The notes beneath the pieces are model-generated. The model searched no databases. It was not told the origin of the DNA and saw only the letters and a program-made list of their open reading frames with translations. Both the position numbers and the translations under genes were made by a program. DNA of 64,000 nt from positions 3,224,001 to 3,288,000 of the forward strand of contig NZ_AP024883.1 in assembly GCF_024346955.1 (NCBI RefSeq). Reading direction: 5' to 3'. Each line of letters begins with the position of its first letter. Positions within the stretch are counted from its first letter, which is position 1. Below are positions 26,349 to 34,175 of this stretch, piece after piece. The DNA comes from Vibrio mangrovi (GTDB taxonomy: Bacteria > Pseudomonadota > Gammaproteobacteria > Enterobacterales > Vibrionaceae).

Positions 26349-26981
26349 ATGGTTCTAGGTAAACCTCAAACCGATCCAACATTAGAGTGGTTTCTTTCAC
26401 ATTGTCACATTCATAAATACCCGTCGAAAAGTACGCTGATTCATGCAGGCGAAAAAGCGGAAACGCTTTATTACATCGTGAAGGGTTCCGTTGCTGTTCT
26501 GATAAAGGATGAAGAAGGAAAAGAGATGATCCTTTCTTACCTCAATCAGGGTGACTTTATCGGTGAACTTGGTTTATTCGAAGAAGGTCAGGAACGAACA
26601 GCCTGGGTCAGAGCAAAATCTCCCTGTGAAGTTGCAGAAATTTCCTTCAAGAAATTCCGTCAGTTGATTCAGGTAAACCCGGATATTCTGATGCGTCTGG
26701 CAGGACAAATGGCAAGCCGCCTTCAGGTAACCAGCCAGAAAGTTGGCGATTTGGCCTTCCTGGATGTTACTGGACGTATTGCACAGACATTACTGAATCT
26801 GGCAAAACAACCTGATGCAATGACGCACCCGGATGGAATGCAGATTAAGATTACCCGTCAGGAGATCGGTCAAATCGTTGGCTGCTCCCGTGAAACCGTT
26901 GGCCGCATTTTGAAGATGCTCGAAGAGCAAAACCTTATTTCAGCCCACGGAAAAACAATCGTGGTATACGGTACACGATAA
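26349..26981 (+). CDS. crp: cAMP-activated global regulator CRP
   Basis: 210 residues starting MVLGKPQTDPTLEWFLSH, the length of E. coli CRP; an in-frame extension upstream is rejected for lack of family match. The cyclic-nucleotide domain carries GELGLFEEGQERTAWVRAK, with Thr where E. coli has Ser next to the phosphate-binding Arg. The C-terminal helix-turn-helix is QEIGQIVGCSRETVGRILK (about 170-188). CRP dimers activate catabolic, motility and competence genes. Followed by a terminator. Confidence 0.98.
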   Translation: MVLGKPQTDPTLEWFLSHCHIHKYPSKSTLIHAGEKAETLYYIVKGSVAVLIKDEEGKEMILSYLNQGDFIGELGLFEEGQERTAWVRAKSPCEVAEISFKKFRQLIQVNPDILMRLAGQMASRLQVTSQKVGDLAFLDVTGRIAQTLLNLAKQPDAMTHPDGMQIKITRQEIGQIVGCSRETVGRILKMLEEQNLISAHGKTIVVYGTR

Positions 26982-27008
26982 TTTCTTCCCTGATCCAATA
27001 AGTAGAAA

Positions 27009-27030
27009 GCCATCCTCGGATGGCTTTTTT
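27009..27030 (+). terminator. Rho-independent terminator of crp
   Basis: GCCATC and GATGGC arms with a CTCG loop followed by six T residues, 27 bp after the crp stop codon. The convergent DUF1338 gene begins its 3' end 25 bp beyond. Confidence 0.9.
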
Positions 27031-27055
27031 ATTACTGATATCCCTTCAATATGAT

Positions 27056-27853
27056 TCACCGCTGATGATGTGTACTTTCAAAGATTTTGTCGGCTGATGC
27101 TTCAACGAATCCGGGATACAACATCCCATTTGCCATCGGATAACGTTTGGCAAATTCATAGAACCCACCGGGAACCAACAGTTCCGCTTCATCAAATTCA
27201 ACGACAACCCGATCTGCCATCGTGGATGACTGCTCCAGAAAAAGTTCCGGCGATCCCTTCACTTCACCCCCGGCTGCGTTTATGACAAAACCATGCTGAT
27301 GCAGGTAAGCATTCACTTCAGCCACCTGATTGAATCGAGACAGTTGATTCACACTGACAGTGAAATGATTGGCTCCGTATCCGTGCGCAGCAACCCAGGC
27401 AGCATACTCACTTTCTTCTGCCAGCAGATAATACTGTTCCAGTGAAATGGGCCATAAACGTCCGCCATAAAGAAAATCGACGTCCGTAACCATATCAGGC
27501 TTCACATGAGACACCAGACTTCGGACAATCTTCTGCAATGCTTCAGAGCAACGGTTTACTTCCAGTTCACTGATAAAAACTTTGGGTAATTTAGGATTAG
27601 GATGCTCAAAATGCTGTGCTCGCAGCATCTTCTGTTCAAACTGGTAATGTCCTTTGGCTATGTATCCCAGACGAAGAAATGGCTGAGCGACAATTTCAAG
27701 ACCAACCTGTGGCAGATTAAAGGTACGCAATGCAATATGGTCATTGATCAGCGGCTCATTCTCCTGAAGTAGTTCATGAACCCGCCATGCTGACGGGCAA
27801 AGTCTGGTTGTATAATCTTGCCATAATGCAGTAAACAGTGAGTCCGGCGTCAT
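27056..27853 (-). CDS. DUF1338 family protein
   Basis: 265 residues starting MTPDSLFTALWQDY; AAGGAGG stands 5 nt before this ATG, so the longer TTG/ATG extension is rejected. DUF1338 proteins have a VOC-like metal-dependent fold; the characterised member HglS is a 2-oxoadipate dioxygenase/decarboxylase. Conserved metal-ligand-type residues are in NDHIALRTF (His) and GANHFTVSVN (His), with a later Glu in VVVEFDEAELLVPGG. It sits next to ast genes, where I recall it in Vibrio, suggesting a role in amino-acid catabolism; the substrate is not known. Confidence 0.85.
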   Translation of the reverse strand: MTPDSLFTALWQDYTTRLCPSAWRVHELLQENEPLINDHIALRTFNLPQVGLEIVAQPFLRLGYIAKGHYQFEQKMLRAQHFEHPNPKLPKVFISELEVNRCSEALQKIVRSLVSHVKPDMVTDVDFLYGGRLWPISLEQYYLLAEESEYAAWVAAHGYGANHFTVSVNQLSRFNQVAEVNAYLHQHGFVINAAGGEVKGSPELFLEQSSTMADRVVVEFDEAELLVPGGFYEFAKRYPMANGMLYPGFVEASADKIFESTHHQR

Positions 27854-27918
27854 AAGCGCCTCCTTCTCTATCAACAATGACGGGCTTCACCGGGCACCGT
27901 CTGCCATCTCTGAATATT

Positions 27919-28941
27919 TCAGGAGATCAGCAGAAAACGGACCCGATCACCAGACTGGATCAACAAAGCCCGGGCAACTTCAGGCGTGACGATCACAGTC
28001 TCAGATTCCAGGCGAAAATCAACCTCAGCAATTGTTGCCCGGAAAAATTCAAATGAGGTATTACTAAGCATTATTTTTTGGCGGCCCTTATGTGCTGCAA
28101 CTTTGACGGTTGCAGAGACCGAATGCCTCACCGACTCAATATGCCGTAAATCACACTCAACTGTCGGACCGGCATCAAAAATATCGACATAATTCCGGCA
28201 GGTAAAACCTTCTTCTTCCAATAATTTTAAAGCCGGTTTCGTTTTTTCATGGACCTGTCCGATAACAGCCTGTGCTTCTGGAGTCAGTAAATTAATATAA
28301 ATCGGCAGCTTAGGCATCAGTTCCGCAATAAACCCTTTATGTCCCGAACCGGTTAAATAATCTGCCAGAGAAAAATCGATAGAAAAAAAGTGTTCCTGAA
28401 GCCACTTCCAGAAAGGAGAGTTTCCCTGTTCGTCAGAAACACCACGCATTTCAGCAATAATGGTCTGGGCAAAACGCTCCCGGTGCTCAGCCAGCATCAG
28501 AAAACGGCATTTTGACATCAGACGTCCGTTGAGTCCGACACGAAACTCAGGCAAAAGAAACAGTGTGCACAGCTCTGAACACCCGGTATAGTTATTGCCA
28601 AGCGTCAGTAACTTCACAATCTTGTTGACTCCCAGACGACGGGAAGAATGAAGAATCGTACTGATATGATAAGAATAAGAAGGCGCATCCCAGCCAACAT
28701 AAGCTTCGATAGCGGTTGTACCGGCAATCCGGCCACTTTCTGTATCCACGCCGACCATCAGATAACTTTCATCTGTCGGAGCCTGAATACCGGTTTTAGC
28801 GAAACTCGCTTCAGAATGTTCAATACGATGAGACAGTAATGCCTCATTCACGGGCAGTGATGTAAATCCATAACCTGATTCTATTGCACAATGATAGAGT
28901 GCATTATAGTCAGCCATTGCAATGGGACGAACCACAAGCAT
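27919..28941 (-). CDS. astA: Arginine N-succinyltransferase
   Basis: 340 residues, starting MLVVRPIAMADYNALYHCA, family length. AstA transfers succinyl from succinyl-CoA to arginine, opening the AST pathway of arginine catabolism. Segments GWDAPSYSYHISTILHSS and LGNNYTGCSELCTLFLLPEFR are diagnostic. It follows argD/astC by 92 bp. The next pathway gene expected here, astD, is absent, with only 65 bp before the DUF1338 gene. Confidence 0.96.
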   Translation of the reverse strand: MLVVRPIAMADYNALYHCAIESGYGFTSLPVNEALLSHRIEHSEASFAKTGIQAPTDESYLMVGVDTESGRIAGTTAIEAYVGWDAPSYSYHISTILHSSRRLGVNKIVKLLTLGNNYTGCSELCTLFLLPEFRVGLNGRLMSKCRFLMLAEHRERFAQTIIAEMRGVSDEQGNSPFWKWLQEHFFSIDFSLADYLTGSGHKGFIAELMPKLPIYINLLTPEAQAVIGQVHEKTKPALKLLEEEGFTCRNYVDIFDAGPTVECDLRHIESVRHSVSATVKVAAHKGRQKIMLSNTSFEFFRATIAEVDFRLESETVIVTPEVARALLIQSGDRVRFLLIS

Positions 28942-28996
28942 GGATGTCTCTCCCTGAAAATCTGCATCCGAAATGAACGCAGTCTGACTATAAGCA

Positions 28997-29025
28997 TAGC
29001 TCAGGATCGCCCAGATCCTGAGCTA
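28997..29025. other. Intercistronic hairpin between argD and astA
   Basis: A perfect 12-bp stem (TAGCTCAGGATC with GATCCTGAGCTA) and a 5-nt loop lies between the two genes. No T-run follows on the minus strand. It may attenuate transcription into astA or protect the argD transcript end. Confidence 0.6.
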
Positions 29026-29033
29026 AAATGTCA

Positions 29034-30245
29034 CTAAGTTAATGATGCAATAGCTTTTTCCAGTCTCTGCAAACCTTCATGGATATCTGTATCATCAATA
29101 ATCAGCGAAGGTGTGAAGCGGACAACATTCGCTCCGGCAACCAAGACCAGCACGCCCTCTTTTCCTGCCGCCTGCAATATTTCCCGGGATCGTCCTTGCC
29201 AGGCTTCAGTCAGTACGGCGCCCAGTAGCAGGCCTTTACCACGAATTTCGCTGAATATCGGATATTTAGCATTGATCTGTTGCAATCCATCACGGAACAA
29301 CTGCTCTTTCTCTTTTACCCCCTGAAGCACCTGAGGCTGAGATGTGATATCAACGACAGCTTCTGCCACAGCACAGGCCAGAGGATTCCCGCCATAGGTT
29401 GAGCCATGGACACCAACCTTAAAGTGAGATGCAATTTCCGTGGTGGTTAACATCGCCCCAATCGGGAAACCGCCACCCAAAGATTTCGCGGTACTTAGTA
29501 TATCCGGAGTCACTCCCGTTCCCTGATAAGCATAAAAGTCACCGGTGCGACCATTACCGGTCTGGACTTCATCAAAGATAAGTAACGCATTGTGCTCATC
29601 ACACAACTCTCTGACCGCCTGAATGAATTCAGGTGTCGGAGAAATGATACCGCCTTCTCCCTGTAACGGCTCCATCATTACCGCACAGGTCCGCTCTGAA
29701 ATCTGAGCTTTGAATGCTCCCAGATCGTTATAAGGAAGATGCACAACATCTGACGGCTTCGGTCCGAAGCCATCGGAGTAGGACGACTGTCCTCCAACGG
29801 TCACGGTAAAAAACGTCCGCCCATGGAATCCCTGTTCAAATGCAATAATTTCAGATTTTTCCGGGCCATAATTATCTGCGGCCCAACGACGGGCCAGCTT
29901 CAGTGCAGCCTCGTTAGCCTCAGCCCCGGAGTTGGCGAAAAAGACTTTTTCTGCAAAACTCAGTTCCGTTAATTTCTTTGCCAGACGCAAGGCTGGTTCA
30001 TTGGTCATCACATTACTCAGATGCCAGACTTTCTGAGCCTGCTCTGTCAGAGCCTGAACCATTGCCGGATGGCAATGTCCCAGGCAACTGACTGCGATGC
30101 CTCCGGCAAAATCGATATATTCTTTCTCTGCCTGATCCCACAGCCGGGAACCTTTTCCCCGTACCGGAATCACTTCCATCGGACTGTAACAAGGTACCAT
30201 GACCTCATCGAACTGTGCCCGATCGACTTTACTTTCTATAGCCAT
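29034..30245 (-). CDS. argD: Acetylornithine/succinylornithine aminotransferase
   Basis: 403 residues starting MAIESKVDRAQFDEVMVP; an upstream GTG is eight codons earlier but AGGGG favours this ATG. Class III PLP enzyme; the lysine in STAKSLGGGFPIG binds PLP, preceded by LIFDEVQTGNGRTG. It serves arginine biosynthesis and, when paired with astA as here, arginine breakdown as AstC. Adjacent to an ArgR operator. Confidence 0.93.
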   Translation of the reverse strand: MAIESKVDRAQFDEVMVPCYSPMEVIPVRGKGSRLWDQAEKEYIDFAGGIAVSCLGHCHPAMVQALTEQAQKVWHLSNVMTNEPALRLAKKLTELSFAEKVFFANSGAEANEAALKLARRWAADNYGPEKSEIIAFEQGFHGRTFFTVTVGGQSSYSDGFGPKPSDVVHLPYNDLGAFKAQISERTCAVMMEPLQGEGGIISPTPEFIQAVRELCDEHNALLIFDEVQTGNGRTGDFYAYQGTGVTPDILSTAKSLGGGFPIGAMLTTTEIASHFKVGVHGSTYGGNPLACAVAEAVVDITSQPQVLQGVKEKEQLFRDGLQQINAKYPIFSEIRGKGLLLGAVLTEAWQGRSREILQAAGKEGVLVLVAGANVVRFTPSLIIDDTDIHEGLQRLEKAIASLT

Positions 30246-30425
30246 TGACGCATTCCCCTTTTCGTTCACGAGCTTACAACCGACAAATACCAGTATCCAC
30301 CATTATAGATGATCGGTTCATTCTGACAGTTTACGGATGCTCTTAATATACCGTTCGACCGGTGTCAGTAACCGACACCATCGTCAATGACACTGTTCAG
30401 AACATTCTGCATTATTGATTCTATA

Positions 30426-30460
30426 TGACTATTTATGCAATAAAAATGATTTTTATTGCA
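30426..30460 (-). promoter_or_regulatory. Two ARG boxes (ArgR operator) before argD
   Basis: Minus-strand cores TGCAATAAAAATCA (30460-30447) and TGCATAAATAGTCA (30439-30426) fit TGMAT-WWWW-ATKCA with one or two mismatches each. Their starts are 21 bp apart, exactly the 18+3 spacing of tandem ARG boxes. They lie 181-215 bp upstream of argD. The left box lies within a perfect 13-bp inverted repeat (30435-30461). Confidence 0.65.
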
Positions 30461-30498
30461 TTTTAGATAATTTTTCGGGAAAGGTGTTTAGCGACAGG

Positions 30499-31080
30499 CT
30501 ACGAGCGGCGCAAAAAATTAGCCAGCAGTTCATGTCCCTGCTCTGTTTTGATCGATTCGGGATGGAACTGAACGGCATCAATAGGCAGCGTACGATGCTG
30601 ATAGCCCATGATCTCATCGATACCGCCATCTGAGGTTTCTGTCCAGGCCGTGACTTCAAAGCAATCCGGTAAGCTCTGCTTTTCAACAACCAGAGAATGA
30701 TAGCGGGTAACGGTCAGCGGGTCGTTCAGCCCGTGAAATAACCCCTGATGAGTATGGCGAACCGGAGAAGTCTTGCCATGCATTACCTGTCTTGCCCGGA
30801 CAACATTCGCACCGAACGCCTGAGCAATGGCCTGATGGCCAAGGCAAACCCCCAGCAACGGCAACTGACCGGCAAAATGTCTGACTGCTTCCAGAGAAAT
30901 TCCGGCTTCATTCGGCGTACATGGCCCCGGAGATATTACCAGATGGGAAGGATTCAGCGCTGCAATACCGGGAATATCGATCTGATCATTACGGATAACT
31001 TTTACGTCAGTACCCAATTCACAGAAGTACTGATACAGGTTGTAAGTAAACGAGTCATAATTATCAATAATGAGTAACAT
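30499..31080 (-). CDS. pabA: Aminodeoxychorismate/anthranilate synthase glutamine amidotransferase
   Basis: 193 residues, class I glutamine amidotransferase. Catalytic triad: Cys79 in GVCLGHQ, and His and Glu in VQFHPESI near residue 170. It supplies ammonia to PabB (or TrpE) acting on chorismate. PabA rather than TrpG is suggested by its stand-alone position without trpE, and by the typical DNYDSFTYNLYQYF start. Last conserved gene before the accessory block. Confidence 0.92.
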   Translation of the reverse strand: MLLIIDNYDSFTYNLYQYFCELGTDVKVIRNDQIDIPGIAALNPSHLVISPGPCTPNEAGISLEAVRHFAGQLPLLGVCLGHQAIAQAFGANVVRARQVMHGKTSPVRHTHQGLFHGLNDPLTVTRYHSLVVEKQSLPDCFEVTAWTETSDGGIDEIMGYQHRTLPIDAVQFHPESIKTEQGHELLANFLRRS

Positions 31081-31213
31081 GAAAATTCCGCGCCAAACTA
31101 CTGCTGAAAGTCAGGCCGCTATTGTGCAGGATAGTGCCAATAAATCAAGAATGAACATCCATCGTCTTAGGTGCTATTTGTAAAAATACTGAGAACCAAA
31201 AGACAAGTGGAGA

Positions 31214-32107
31214 TCATGGTGCAAGATAACCCTCAGCTTCTTCTACCGGACAACAGAGCGACATTTGATCAGTGAGCCATGCAATCAGTTCTGATTCAGC
31301 CTGACTGTCAGAGTCGGGAAGCTGCAATACCACATATCGGTGCCCGGAACGTAAAAATCCGTAAGGTGCTATCAAGCGCCCCTTTTTCAGTTCATCAACA
31401 ATCAACGGATAAGAACTCATTGCAATCCCTAACCCATCAGCTGCCGCCTGAAGCGAAAAATAGAAATGCTCAAAATGCTGATCCTGACCAAAGGAGTGCA
31501 GATTTCTCTGGTTATCACGCGACAACCAGTCATCCCATGCATGAGGACGGGTTCGGGTATGCAAACGCTTCATCCGCTCCGGACTTTGACTGTTTTGCCG
31601 CCAGTAATCAACAGTACAGACCGGCCCGATCCACTCATCCACCAGCACAGTTCTCCGATAATCACGATCGATGACAAAATCATCCCGACGAATAGCCAGC
31701 GATAACCCGGAACGTCCCAGTCTGACTGGTCCACCGGCCGTCGACAAGCGTACATCAATTCCGGTTTCCCGGAAAAAACCATCCAGCCGCGGCATTAGCC
31801 AGCGCATCGTCAGCGTGGGCTCACAAGAGATTTCCAGCACTGAAGGATCCTGTTGTTGCAGACGCTCTTTCCCTTCTTCTAAAGCCTGAAATGCCACATC
31901 CGTATACTGTTTCAGCAAACGTCCGGCCTGAGTCAGCACCATCTGCCGCCCCTGCCGCTCAAACAACTGCTGACCGGTATATTGTTCCAGCACCTTGATC
32001 TGCTTGCTGACCGCACCATGCGTCAGACACAGAACTTCAGCAGCCTGAGTAAAACTGACTGACTGTGCCGCTACATGGAAAATATGAAACGATTTCAGAT
32101 GTCTCAT
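31214..32107 (-). CDS. LysR-family transcriptional regulator
   Basis: 297 residues. N-terminal winged helix-turn-helix (about 15-60: VSFTQAAEVLCLTHGAVSKQ) followed by a substrate-binding domain. It resembles the GcvA/AmpR-like branch by its AVSKQIKVLE segment. Divergent from the LysE-family transporter, so it probably controls that gene and itself from the 99-bp intergenic region. The inducer is unknown. Confidence 0.88.
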   Translation of the reverse strand: MRHLKSFHIFHVAAQSVSFTQAAEVLCLTHGAVSKQIKVLEQYTGQQLFERQGRQMVLTQAGRLLKQYTDVAFQALEEGKERLQQQDPSVLEISCEPTLTMRWLMPRLDGFFRETGIDVRLSTAGGPVRLGRSGLSLAIRRDDFVIDRDYRRTVLVDEWIGPVCTVDYWRQNSQSPERMKRLHTRTRPHAWDDWLSRDNQRNLHSFGQDQHFEHFYFSLQAAADGLGIAMSSYPLIVDELKKGRLIAPYGFLRSGHRYVVLQLPDSDSQAESELIAWLTDQMSLCCPVEEAEGYLAP

Positions 32108-32128
32108 GTGTGAATTTATCTCACATAT
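32106..32128. promoter_or_regulatory. Dyad at the LysR start, possible LysR operator
   Basis: TGTGA and TCACA arms (32109-32113, 32121-32125), extended to ATGTGTGA and TCACATAT, separated by 7 bp in the LysR/LysE divergent region. The spacer is one base longer than a CRP site. It overlaps the regulator's own start codon, suiting autoregulation. Confidence 0.35.
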
Positions 32129-32206
32129 TGATGGAATTCATTTCGATTATAAATGATTCATAAATGCATACAATAACAGACCTCACTTCATGGATTCGGA
32201 GAGATT

Positions 32207-32821
32207 ATGACAACACTGACATTGGCTTTACTCGGATTATTAATCGTCATCAGCCCCGGAGCTGACTTCGCTCTGGTGCTGAAAAACAGTCTGGTCTACG
32301 GTCGCCGGGCCGGTATTCATACGGCTTTGGGAATCGGTCTGGCGATTGGCGTTCATATCAGCTATTCACTGCTTGGGATCAGTTACCTGATTTCACAGAG
32401 TCAGTGGTTATTCACAGTCATCCGTTATGCCGGTGCTGCCTATTTGATCTATCTGGGAATCAAAGGACTATGCGAAAAAACTCCAGAGCCAAAATCCACG
32501 CCCCATCTTCAGGCGGCAGTGGTCACTCAACCCCGGACATTTATGCAGGGCTTTTTCTGTAATGCGCTGAATCCTAAAACAATGCTGTTTTTCCTGAGTA
32601 TTTTCAGTCAGATCCTAGGCACCAATGACCCACATCATCAGGAAGCACTTCTCTATGGTTTCTATCTCATGGCGTTACACGGAATATGGTTCTGCCTGCT
32701 GGCACTGTTTGTCACCACAGAAAAACTGCAACAGATACTCCGGGCGATTACCCGGCCAGTTCAGCATATGTGCAGCCTCGGACTCATCAGCTTCGGAGCA
32801 TTGCTGGCGCTACGTAGCTAA
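32207..32821 (+). CDS. LysE/RhtB-family amino acid exporter
   Basis: 204 residues with about six membrane helices. Starts MTTLTLALLGLLIVISPGAD; the SPGADFALVLKNSLVYGRR segment is the family signature. These inner-membrane proteins export amino acids or related metabolites; the substrate cannot be assigned. Divergent from a LysR regulator that is probably its partner. Confidence 0.9.
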   Translation: MTTLTLALLGLLIVISPGADFALVLKNSLVYGRRAGIHTALGIGLAIGVHISYSLLGISYLISQSQWLFTVIRYAGAAYLIYLGIKGLCEKTPEPKSTPHLQAAVVTQPRTFMQGFFCNALNPKTMLFFLSIFSQILGTNDPHHQEALLYGFYLMALHGIWFCLLALFVTTEKLQQILRAITRPVQHMCSLGLISFGALLALRS

Positions 32822-32966
32822 CGCCACCGTTTCTGATGCTGACAATTCATTCAGCTATTTATTCATAGGGATGCCCGTAATTAATTGGATATTTTGGGAA
32901 CACTCTCACAGAATCAAACACATATATTGTATGGTTTGAATAGAAGGTGGATATCAAAAGACGCAT

Positions 32967-34109
32967 ATGAGTATTTCAACAGTCAACCATGCAAAGCCGA
33001 CTGGTATACGGCCAGAAGATGTTACCCGGAATAATAAACAGCACTCCATTGAAGACATTGCCTGGCAAAAAATCAGACACAGCTTTTGCAGTACTGAAAA
33101 GAAAGCAGCAGTAGCATGTCTGCATGACATCATGTACAACACGGAGAACATAAGTGTAAACGGCAAGCTCATTGCATTTGAACGATTGCAGAGAATGGCG
33201 GGAGAAGGGCATAAGTCCAGATTTCAGTCTGAGATTTCCGCAACAAAAGACCCACATAAACACCAGCTGACGCTCAGGTTAGATGACATGGTGATTCTCT
33301 CAGGTGAATACAAAAAACACGGAGAACCCAGTTTTAAGATTGCAGCCGGACATAAACTGGATTTCAGCTATGATCAGGGGGCTTTGTATAAGATTGTGTC
33401 TGATACCGAACTCAAAGGATATAATGTCATACCTGAAGGTAAAGAGTATCATTCGTCAGGATTGTCAAAGGCAGAGACAATCCCGGAAGGCCTGAGAACA
33501 CCAAAGCCCGGAGAAACAGTCATCCGGATGAATCCTGTCGGAGCCGGGATTAAGCATACCGAGAATGTTGGCTATTATGATTTTAAGCTCGGCAGAAAAA
33601 GTGCTGTCAGTCAGGAGTTGAAAGCCAATCACGGCCTATCGACCTTCAAATCCAAACTCAAAGAACTGCGCCATGAAATCCTGCTTGATGAACGCTCTGC
33701 ATCACACTCCCACCACTATCGGCTCGAAGGCAGTAAAGCGAATCAAGTAACAGATAAACACCTGAATCGTAATTCAACCGTCAATGCGTTCAGAAATATG
33801 CTGCTGAATGTCCCGGAGAAACACCAAGATGCATTCTTCCATCAGTTAACCACTCAACTGAATGAGCGCCTTGATTTTATGCGAGCCAACGATCAGGTGA
33901 CATTTGTCGGTTCAAGCCTGCTTATCGCTGCACCGGAATACCCCAAAACTGAATATCCGGACATGCAGATGGATGCGCCGGAAGTCAAATTCATCGATTT
34001 TGCACATCCGATCAGACAGGGCGATAAAAAATTCACTCAACAGAGAGCATCCGTTATTCATGGAATCGAAAATATGATCCGGGATTTGGAAACAGCTTTC
34101 AGACAATAA
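32967..34109 (+). CDS. Inositol-polyphosphate-kinase-like protein
   Basis: 380 residues, no signal peptide or membrane segment. The C-terminal half carries, in order, the three signature motifs of eukaryotic inositol polyphosphate kinases: D-x-K-x-G at D205-K207-G209 (YYDFKLG, in the place of PxxxDxKxG), SSLL at 316-319 (VGSSLLI) and IDFAH at 343-347 (KFIDFAHPI). In the family the Asp and Lys of the first motif contact phosphate and substrate, and the Asp of IDF binds magnesium. The leading Pro is missing (Val201). The 200-residue N-terminal part is unrecognised; its Ser/Thr/Asn-rich first 30 residues could be a secretion signal (inference). Ribosome-binding site is weak. Expressed alone, ended by a bidirectional terminator. 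Very unusual for a bacterium; may be an effector. Family call from motifs only. Confidence 0.72.
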   Translation: MSISTVNHAKPTGIRPEDVTRNNKQHSIEDIAWQKIRHSFCSTEKKAAVACLHDIMYNTENISVNGKLIAFERLQRMAGEGHKSRFQSEISATKDPHKHQLTLRLDDMVILSGEYKKHGEPSFKIAAGHKLDFSYDQGALYKIVSDTELKGYNVIPEGKEYHSSGLSKAETIPEGLRTPKPGETVIRMNPVGAGIKHTENVGYYDFKLGRKSAVSQELKANHGLSTFKSKLKELRHEILLDERSASHSHHYRLEGSKANQVTDKHLNRNSTVNAFRNMLLNVPEKHQDAFFHQLTTQLNERLDFMRANDQVTFVGSSLLIAAPEYPKTEYPDMQMDAPEVKFIDFAHPIRQGDKKFTQQRASVIHGIENMIRDLETAFRQ

Positions 34110-34122
34110 TAAATAAGTATAA

Positions 34123-34161
34123 GAAAGCCCGACCACGGACCAGCCGGTGATCGGGCTTCTT
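34123..34161. terminator. Bidirectional terminator
   Basis: AAGCCCGA and TCGGGCTT arms (34125-34132, 34151-34158), with a further CAC/GTG pairing inside. T-rich flanks exist on both strands (AAGAAA upstream on plus gives TTTCTT on minus, and TTCTTC follows on plus). It separates the convergent IPK-like gene and MetE-like gene. Confidence 0.75.
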
Positions 34162-34175
34162 CAAATCAACTCAGA

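Noticed and set aside
32106..32128. CRP site upstream of the LysE gene
   Set aside because: The TGTGA and TCACA halves are separated by 7 bp, not 6, and the dyad overlaps the LysR start codon. Kept only as a possible LysR-type operator.
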